Below, one piece after another: positions 57,188 to 64,000 of a stretch of 64,000 bases of DNA. The stretch's first letter is position 1; every line of letters starts with the position of its first letter. Made by a program: the position numbers and the translations under genes. Source of the DNA: Lithobates sylvaticus (lineage: Eukaryota; Chordata; Amphibia; Anura; Ranidae); assembly GCA_028564925.1 (NCBI GenBank), contig CM053026.1, positions 644,143,354 to 644,207,353 of the forward strand, in the 5' to 3' direction. The notes below the pieces were generated by a model. The model did no database searches. It saw only the letters and a list, made by a program, of their open reading frames with translations, and had not been told where the DNA came from.

Positions 57188-57453
57188 AGCGACCCACCAG
57201 ACTGAAAAGCTGGGGGTCATCACGATCTGGTGAGTGGGGATACATGAGGGGGTGTCTTGCACCTGAATACATCTGCAATATTCCTGTACGTTTTGTTCCC
57301 TTCGGATTGAAGCACCTAGAGTCACTTTGATATTTATATTTATGTTTGGACTTTATTTTGCCAATTATTTGATTGTGTTTGTTCACACATGTTTTTTATA
57401 CTTTAATGGTCGTGAGCGCTATATTTTATATTTATACCCTCTTAACATTTTGT

Positions 57454-57883
57454 CCAGAATTTATTCATTTGTTACATTACTTTTGATTATTCATTTCCAG
57501 ATATATCCCACATGCATCCACCCTTGAAACATATCCGTAACATCCCAATGCCACCCTACTTCGGTGTATATTTTTCTATGACACCCTGTATAGTCCAGTA
57601 GCTTTTATATTTTTAGTTTTGATACTTCATCAAATAATCCTGGCATTCCTGAAAGAGACTAACTCGAAGAAAAAAGTTAGATTAGTTTTAACAGTCTCTG
57701 CAAATAAACCTACTTTGCCAAAGCAGTGGACACTTTTTTGCTTACGCCTGGATAATTATGGGCTGTAATGTATGAAGTCCTGTTTGTCACTGGCAACTGC
57801 TATGGTATGTGGAGAAAAACATGCCTTAAAAGTTGGGCGTCATGGTGAAAATGTTCTCTCCTCTCTTGTGGTTGCTGTTGCAG
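57454..57883. other. Unassigned non-coding stretch
   Basis: No repeat recognised. Appears to be unique sequence leading to an acceptor-like site at 57883. Confidence 0.3.
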
Positions 57884-57931
57884 AGCTTGTCCCAGGAGAG
57901 AACTGCTGATGATGCTTCATGTGTTGTCTTG
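57884..57931 (+). other. Weak candidate exon
   Basis: CTCTCCTCTCTTGTGG…GTTGCAG precedes, GTGAGG follows. 48 nt, open in two frames (one reads SLSQERTADDASCVVL). Its third frame, the one needed to follow directly from 34241-34442, contains a stop, so the two could not be neighbours. Short size makes chance likely. Confidence 0.2.
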
Positions 57932-58358
57932 GTGAGGAGCAGAGGATGGATTCGATAAGTGCATAAACATGAAGGAAGAGCTGCTCAGGGACTGGACCAA
58001 GGCTGCATTAAGACTAGCAATGATAATGTGGTTTGTGAGATAAAAGCACTTTAAATGGGGAGAGGAGCGGAGCGCAGTAAAATAATGGCAGAGGAGGAAC
58101 ATTGATAAACAACATTATGAAGGCTGAACTCATTCTTAAAGGAGAGCCTATAATAGTGAAGTATGAAGACCAGGCAGCATGCAGAAGAGTTGCAGCTTGG
58201 ATTATAAATTATTCCCGACTTTTCCCATGCCAGCCAGGGAACAGGGTAACTTGTGATTACTTGTAGGGTTTAAGCTGCATAGTTTTCACTTTGTTATGGC
58301 AATGCTGGGCTACAAAAAGCCTGAATGTAAACGACCTTCTATTTTATGGCCGTTGCAG

Positions 58359-58404
58359 TTCAATCTGCACCTTCCATCGTCTATCAAATTCCAGAACTAT
58401 GATG
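58359..58404 (+). other. Weak candidate exon
   Basis: TTTTATGGCCGTTGCAG precedes, GTAAGT follows. 46 nt, open in two frames, one reading FNLHLPSSIKFQNYD. That frame could continue from 57884-57931. No known protein recognised. Confidence 0.2.
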
Positions 58405-59210
58405 GTAAGTTCTGCAGCACTAGATTTCATTCACTGCATTTTTAATCCATTCAGTAACAATCCTTGTGTGTGTGTGTTGTGTAGTGTTTGCTTTTCTCTC
58501 TTTTTAAATGATATACTGTAATTGAATGGTCCTGTGTGTTGGCTGTATCCATCAATCCAATAGTATTGGTAATATGAAGGAAGGTGTTGTACTTCAGCTC
58601 GTATTGGGATCTGCAACCATTGTGTAATGTTACTGATTTTTTTAATTCACAGCCTCTCCTGTTGGGCAAAATTAAAAATAGCGGTGTATTTACAGCCTTG
58701 TGACGTGCACCCAAATTTTAGTTCCACAATATCCAGTGGTAAACTGACATTGATGTGAACCTTTACCCACTGATATGTAGACGCATACCGGTAGATTTAT
58801 TGTTACTGGTAATTTTAGGTGATATAAACATGCTTGGTTTTATTTCTTATGAACACCACTAATACTCTCACCTGTCATATTGTCATGTCATATATTGAAG
58901 GTTACTGTATCTTTCTGTTCTAATTTATTGTATTGAATAGACTAATACCACTAAATCAGATTATTAAAATCATTAAACGGTTGTATTATGCTAGTAGACA
59001 TGCTGTCTTAGGCAGCAGCATTATGTATAATTGTCATTTTGCTTGAAGAGAGACTTATTGTTTTCCAACTCGAAAGTGGATGTGACTTATTAGGGCATGG
59101 CCTTAAAGGAAACCTGTACTGGGGAAATATTAAGACTGCCATTGCCGACCTGATTCTAAGGGCTTATTTAAGCTGGAGTGTGCTGCACCACTCTCGTCCT
59201 ATCCTGTTTT
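58405..59210. other. Unassigned non-coding stretch
   Basis: No repeat or exon recognised beyond the donor-like site at its start. Confidence 0.3.
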
Positions 59211-59640
59211 TTTACAGTGATTGTAAACCCATAATTAAAAAAAAAAAAAAATGTCAGTTACCTGCCCTGTGCAATGGTTTTACACATAATAGCCCCGTTT
59301 CTCCTCCCCCTGCCAGCATTCCTGTCCCCCTCCCCACTGAGTGCCCCAATAGCAAGCCATTTACTATGGGTGCACTCATGCAGTCTGGCTCTTGAGTGGG
59401 CTCTGTGTCCTCAGACAGTGTGGCTCAGCCCTGCCCCTGCTCCCTCATCACTGGCTGTGATTGACGGCAGCGAGAGCCAATGGTTTCCACTGCTCTCTTT
59501 GGGTCTACAAGGAGGGAGAGCCAAGAGAGCTGCTGCTCTTGTGCACAGCGCTGGGTCAATATTCGGCTCCGATAAGTGTAAAGTGGGGGGCTGCAGAGAA
59601 TGCATTCGGTAAAACTTTAAGCCTTAAGAACCACTTTTAA
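59211..59640. mobile_element. TTAA-type element, left end mutated
   Basis: Left TTTACAGTGATTGTAAACCC has TTAC in place of TTAA; right AAGAACCACTTTTAA. Interior TTACCTGCCCTGTGCAATGG and GTGCCCCAATAGCAAGCC align with 46510-46640. Confidence 0.65.
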
Positions 59641-59869
59641 GTGCAACACAAAGGACGTGTATGTACACATTGTGGAGCATTTAAATGCAGGTGGGCGACA
59701 TCGCACAGTGGGTGCGCTTTAGGGGGCAAATTGCATTGCAGTACCGTACATTTATGCCAATTCACATTATAATGAGGATGATTTTTTTTTATGCAGATCA
59801 TGTGATAAATTTCAGTCACTGAAATCCAGATCTGACTTGGCTGCATTCTTATTCAGTTACATTTTTTGG
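59641..59869. other. Unassigned
   Basis: No element recognised. Confidence 0.3.
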
Positions 59870-60120
59870 ATGCTTGACTTAAATCTGTTTAGCACATCCA
59901 CCTGTTGGGCCCGATGAAAAGGCAGAGCTCTGAAACGTGATGGCAAGTGACTCAGAGGAAGTGTTCATTCTGAGGCCTTCCTGCTACTGCGGGCACTGCA
60001 TGTGTCCTCTAAAGAGGGTCCAGCGAGTGATTGCCAGCTTCATGGCGGCACAGAGCCCGCCCGTCAGAAGAAGCTCTGTTGTGTTAAAGCTTGAACCCAA
60101 CAGAGGAGCTCATTGGCCTT
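59870..60120 (+). mobile_element. Possible Penelope-like repeat fragment (fossil)
   Basis: CCGATGA at 59911-59917 and TGAAACGTG at 59931-59939 match the spacing of the hammerhead-like motif in the other Penelope-like repeats. No arm or coding part. Low certainty. Confidence 0.3.
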
Positions 60121-60124
60121 TAAT

Positions 60125-60448
60125 TTAGGCTGGCCATACACTAGTAGAATTTATTTTTACGCTTTTTGTTTTAAGAGCGTTTGTTTTTAATCATTAGTGG
60201 GGTCAAATCGACATTCGTTTTTGTCAACTGACAAAATTCAAAAGCGCAAGATGGAAATTTTTTCAAGCAAATGAATTTCTAACAGTGCATGTGGTTTTCA
60301 TTCAGGAAATTTCACTAAAATGTTTTTTTTTGCTTTTTTAACTATCCATTTTGCAGTGGGTTCAAACATGTGTCAAGCCATTTGAAATGTACTGACAATT
60401 TTAAGTCCTTTTTTTTAATTTATTTTTTAAAGTGTATGGCCAGCTTTA
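60125..60448. mobile_element. Foldback MITE, GGCTGGCCATACAC ends
   Basis: Left TTAGGCTGGCCATACACTAG, right AAGTGTATGGCCAGCTTTA. AT-rich interior with AATTTCTAACAG/CGTTTG words in both orientations. Confidence 0.75.
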
Positions 60449-61139
60449 CTGCAAGTGAGAGATTCTTTGTCCTGGGGATGCCTGTTCATTTGATCACTCT
60501 CAAAGATGGAAATTCCATTCCCTTTGGAAAGATGTCCCTATTTTCTTCTGCACCTCTAGGCCAGGAAGAATAAGGATATCTTCTCAGTGGGACAGAAGCA
60601 GAAAGTCCTTACTTTATCCTGAACTTAAAATAATAAATGCTTGAAGAAATCTATAATGGTATGGTCGTATTCTTAAGAGACTTTCTAGATATCTGGAAAA
60701 TATCCTAAATGTGTGTCAATTTTAGGCGTGACCAACAACAATGTTGTGAGCTCAAACTTTGGGTTATACCTATGCAATAGTGATCGGCATCCAAAATATA
60801 CAGATGGATAGCTTTTATAGTGTATTTTTAACCCCGTATTTGTTTTTATTCTAAAAGCATGTGTGGGCAGATTTGAGTATCATTTGCGCTATCGTTTTAC
60901 TTTTTGTTAAGCTTTACTTGGTATCTGTATAAGTTGGGCCTAGTTCAGGAGGCCTTTCTTTGCAGAACTTAACTTTGGGGTCTACAAAGTTTAGCTGTAA
61001 TGCAGAGTTGGGCATTAGGTGCTGAGACAAGGTATGGAGTGGCTGGTGAACAGAACAGTCCTAAAAAGAAGTTCAATGTTTACAAAAATTGCCTCCTCCC
61101 CTGGGAGACTGGAAACCGGTGATCTGGCCCAAATGCCTA
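60449..61139. other. Unassigned
   Basis: No repeat or exon recognised. Confidence 0.3.
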
Positions 61140-61420
61140 TTGAAATGTAGCAATAATCCTCTAATATAATGAAGCCGACTATTCGGTAACATCCATTGCG
61201 TCAATTTGTTGGCTACATGGCAGGACACGGCAGTAACACGTGAATGCGTTTTGGCTGAAGCCATATAGAAAATGAGTAAGGCTTTGGACAAAACACATTA
61301 GGAGTTTTTTTTTTTGTTTTTTTGTTTTTTACTGCTGTATCCTGCCACATTGCCAATAAAGAATTAATGCAATGGATTTTACCAAATGGGCCAGCTTCAT
61401 TATATTTGAGATCGACTCCT
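61140..61420. mobile_element. Degraded inverted repeat, possibly Penelope-like (fossil)
   Basis: TCTAATATAATGAAGCCG…CATGGCAGGACACGGCAGT (61153-61235) is answered inversely by ACTGCTGTATCCTGCCACAT…CAGCTTCATTATATTTGAG (61329-61410). Between them, AATGCGTTTTGGCTGAAGCC is the inverse of a CTTCAGCC…AAACGC string recalling the motif in other Penelope-like repeats. Confidence 0.4.
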
Positions 61421-61754
61421 AGGGTGATTACTGTTCTGCCTCACTTTGTGCAGGCCAGAGCAGTGAAGAGTAAGATTGTCAGAGCTGAGCTCTTTAATAT
61501 ACATGGATGTAATCCTGGCCCGGGTGGTGGGTGGTCTGCCTCCCCCACTGCCCTCCCCAACTAGATCTCAGTTGCGCTCCTCCTGCCTCCACCTCTGACT
61601 CTGTTGCCCTCTTCTGAACTTCTTTTCCCAGGGCTGGGACAAGGAAAGGGCAGAACGCCCATAGCGTTAGCTGTAGAAAGCTGTAGCCGTAGAATGCATT
61701 TTTTAGCTTTTTGCAAAAAATAAAAAAAAATTAAAAAGTACTCCCACAAAAGCT
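61421..61754. other. Unassigned
   Basis: GC-richer patch at 61515-61640. No gene recognised. Confidence 0.3.
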
Positions 61755-62050
61755 TATGGCTTATAAATGCAAAATAGCTGTTTTTTGTGTTTGTTTTTTT
61801 TTTTTTGGCTTTTATCGGCTTTGTTCTGCATTTTTCAAAGTTTTTAAGCTTTTATCACAGAGCGTTTTTACAGCTGAAAAACTCCTCTTAAAACCCACTA
61901 GTTTTGGGTTTTTTTACAGCCAGAAAACACCCCTGCCAACAACTGCTAACAGCCTGTGTGCATAGACACATAAAATAACATGCTGGGGAGTTTACTGGCT
62001 GCAGAAAAAACGCCTGAAGCCAAAAACATCCAGTGTGCATGAGGCCTAAC
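61755..62050. mobile_element. Foldback element, GTGTGCATGAGGCC end
   Basis: Right end ACATCCAGTGTGCATGAGGCC matches 18458-18477. CAGCCAGAAAACACC and GAGTTTACTGGCTGCAG pair inversely. The left end is vague. Confidence 0.5.
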
Positions 62051-62066
62051 GCTTCTGTGTATTTGT
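62051..62066. repeat. 16-bp target duplication, left
   Basis: GCTTCTGTGTATTTGT, identical at 63583-63598. Defines the insertion 62067-63582. Confidence 0.85.
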
Positions 62067-63582
62067 AAAGAATGAGTGTAACCACTAATGCCTGCCCCTA
62101 GGTACACCCCTCCGCGCTGATTGGATATATTTCTTCTCAATAAGTTGGATAAATAAAATAAATAAATATACCAATATATAAGAATATATAAAAATATAAA
62201 TATATAAAATTAGTATAAATATTAAACACCACAGTCGGTAATAGCAGCCGCTTAAAATGTGCAAAGTATGAAAATATGGCAATTTTATAAAAAACAGTCC
62301 TTCCTATATAAAGTCTCTATAATATTGCAGCAGCGCTTATGTCCTTATTCGCACCGAGGACTATACGGTAAATCACAGATGAAAGAAGATGAGTGAATAT
62401 TTCAATCGCTACTGTAAAAGTTCTTTCCGTGCAAAATAATCAGTATCCACCGAGAATTCCACCAGGTATTCACCACGTGCGATATAAATTCCCCGCATGG
62501 GGATGCACTCACCAGACCCAAGTTAAAAATACGCCCATCAAATAGGTTTATCCAGCATCAGCGTTTCTCCACTCCTTATCTCCTTATTCAGCAGACATAG
62601 CAGGAACATACACCAATTCCCCTCATATAAAAAGAAGGTTGCATATAGTGTGATACTGTATAAAAGATTTTATTGGGTAGAAAACTCCCCCCCCCTTAGT
62701 ACATAAATGCGTACCCTGCATCTATAAAAATCAAGCGTTGTATTAGTACTGTGCCTGTTAAGGTGCTTTAGCCCCGCCGGAACTGGTGTTATCACTCGGC
62801 TGTATAGAACAGCGCTCGGCTTCCTGCTGCCTAGTCCCTGGAGCGCACGTTTGAGGCGCAGAACGTCACTTCCGGTCGTCGGTCACTGCCCTGACGTTTC
62901 GTCACATTCGGACTTCTTCTGAGGGCGCCCTCAGAAGAAGTCCAGATGTGACGAAACGTCAGGGCAGTGACCGACCGGAAGTGACGTTCTGCGCCTCAAA
63001 CGTGCGCTCCAGGGACTAGGCAGCAGGAAGCTGAGCGCTGTTCTATACAGCCGAGTGATAACACCAGTTCCGGCGGGGCTAAAGCACCTTAACAGGCACA
63101 GTACTAATACAACGCTTGATTTTTATTGATGCAGGGTACGCATTTATGTACTAAGGGGGGGGGAAGTTTTATACCCAATAAAATCTTTTATACAGTATCA
63201 CACTATATGCAACCTTCTTTTTATATGAGGGGAATTGGTGTATGTTCCTGCTATGTCTGCTGCATAAGGAGATAAGGAGTGGAGAAACGCTGATGCTGGA
63301 TAAACCTATTTGATGGGCGTATTTTTAACTTGGGTCTGGTGAGTGCATCCCCATGCGGGGAATTTATATCGCACGTGGTGAATACCTGGTGGAATTCTCG
63401 GTGGATACTGATTATTTTGCACGGAAAGAACTTTTACAGTAGCGATTGAAATATTCACTCATCTTCTTTCATCTGTGATTTACCGTATAGTCCTCGGTGC
63501 GAATAAGGACATAAGCGCTGCTGCAATATTATAGAGACTTTATATAGGAAGGACTGTTTTTATAAAATTGCCATATTTTCAT
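62067..63582. mobile_element. 1.3-kb inverted repeat with 16-bp target duplication, Penelope-like (fossil)
   Basis: Arms 62268-62926 and 62927-63582 are near-perfect inverse copies meeting at GGGCGCCC; about 200 AT-rich bases (62067-62267) lie outside the left arm. A perfect 16-bp duplication GCTTCTGTGTATTTGT sits at 62051-62066 and 63583-63598. The layout (inverted arms, one-sided extension, 14-16-base duplication, CCGGAAGTGACG and GACGAAACG strings) parallels 53421-57436, so I read it as an ORF-less Penelope-like insertion. High arm identity by eye suggests it is young. Confidence 0.65.
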
Positions 63583-63598
63583 GCTTCTGTGTATTTGT

Positions 63599-63832
63599 TT
63601 GCTTGGCTAAAGTAAATCTTCTCAACTGATAACCAAAATGTCACTGCATTCAGCCTTCTTTACTGCCGGTGTCCTGCCGAGAAAGCTCCCCCGCCGGCGC
63701 AGCGCTTGAGCAGTACGAAGGACTAGGCATCTTCCGAAAAGTGCCGAAGCTAAACCGCTGCGAGTTAACATGTCGGTGTACGAGAGACGATGCCGCATGC
63801 TCCCGATGTTCGCGCTACTCTGCAAGGGGTGG
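63599..63832. other. Unassigned GC-richer stretch
   Basis: Contains CTCCCCCGCCGGCGCAGCGC and CGAGAGACGATGCCGCATGC. No known gene or element. The minus-strand open frame here is unsupported. Confidence 0.3.
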
Positions 63833-64000
63833 GCCTGTAACCAAGGGCGACAATTGTTATTACTGTAACCAAGGGCAGGCCCTTGAAAAACAGCAGGCCC
63901 TTGAAAAACAGTTCTTCAAGGGCCCGCTGTTCTTCAAGGGCCCGCTGTTCTTCAAGGGCCCGCTGTTCTTCAAGGGCCCGCTGTTCTTCAAGGGCCCGCT
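63833..64000. repeat. 18-bp minisatellite with orientation switch, cut by the window end
   Basis: From 63912 the 18-bp unit TTCTTCAAGGGCCCGCTG repeats without variation to the end of the window (about five units). Just before it, CAGCAGGCCCTTGAAAAA occurs twice, which is close to the inverse of the unit. CTGTAACCAAGGGC is also doubled (63835, 63865). Confidence 0.9.

Larger units (their letters stand above)
53421..57436 (+). mobile_element. Penelope-like retroelement with inverted terminal repeats (fossil)
   Basis: About 4 kb bracketed by a roughly 16-base target duplication. The two ends (about 53505-54332 and 55624-57436) are long inverse copies, the inverted pseudo-LTR layout known for Penelope-like elements. 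Between them is a broken coding remnant with a GIY-YIG-like region. The left repeat has about 85 extra bases outside the arm. The right repeat hosts a later TTAA element (56198-57187). The element is 5'-truncated in its coding part and carries several breaks; arm similarity suggests moderate age. Confidence 0.8.
55624..57436 (+). repeat. Right inverted terminal repeat of the Penelope-like element
   Basis: Carries CTATATAAAG near 55833, a TTGATGA…GAAACG motif at 55871-55899, TGACGTCA at 55922-55929 followed by CTTCCGG, and CTTTTTGTAAGTA downstream. Interrupted by 56198-57187. Confidence 0.8.

Noticed and set aside
62268-63582. Possible CRISPR or phage-like inverted structure
   Set aside because: No spaced direct repeats; one palindrome with a target duplication in a vertebrate-type genome.
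63912-64000. Coding repeat protein (FFKGPL)n
   Set aside because: The unit is a multiple of three, but no start, splice site or flanking coding sequence supports translation.

Overview
The window looks like non-coding, repeat-saturated DNA from a large amphibian genome, most likely a ranid (true) frog. The reasons are the many short TTAA-bounded elements with ends like TTAAAGTGGTTGTAAAGG, the foldback elements ending in GGCCCCTTTCACAC or GCTGGCCATACAC, several Tc1-like transposons, CR1 LINEs and Penelope-like retroelements, with no bacterial-style coding anywhere. This taxonomic placement is inference from repeat types recalled from frog sequence, not a database match.

No complete host gene is visible. 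The best host coding signal is one candidate internal exon at 34241-34442 (+), with a strong acceptor, a GTAAGA donor and one open frame. Two short exon-like segments at 57884-57931 and 58359-58404 are much weaker. If the first is real, the window is mostly introns of one large plus-strand gene that I could not identify.

Layout. 0-12 kb: unique-looking sequence with a hAT-type element (3218-4007, perfect 8-bp target duplication), foldback elements, two neighbouring TTAA elements (7823-9458) and a 246-bp palindrome (10579-10824). 11-15 kb: two nests, a hAT copy carrying a TA-targeting element full of minisatellite, and a three-level nest (TTAA element > hAT > TA element). 15.8-18.5 kb: a TTAA element abutting a foldback element that hosts a decayed Tc1. 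18.8-24.7 kb: a scrambled duplication, a long microsatellite, a LINE 3' end, a second Tc1 and another long microsatellite. 24.9-28.7 kb: a hAT, then CR1 LINE sequence (minus) broken by two TTAA elements. 29.8-38.1 kb: TTAA and foldback elements, a Penelope-like fragment, the candidate exon, a third Tc1 and a small hAT. 38.5-53 kb: chains of TTAA elements, a fourth Tc1 and a fragment of a fifth. 53.4-57.4 kb: a broken Penelope-like element with long inverted terminal repeats, a GIY-YIG-type region and a 16-base target duplication. 59-64 kb: more TTAA and foldback elements, a near-perfect 1.3-kb inverted repeat with a 16-bp target duplication, and an 18-bp minisatellite running off the window.

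Three themes stand out. (1) TTAA elements repeatedly abut and share one TTAA, as if the end of one were a favoured target for the next. (2) Several Penelope-like inverted repeats have their centre just upstream of a motif resembling a hammerhead-ribozyme core, next to CRE/ETS-like promoter sites. (3) The 53-57 kb element holds its own empty-site control for a nested TTAA insertion.
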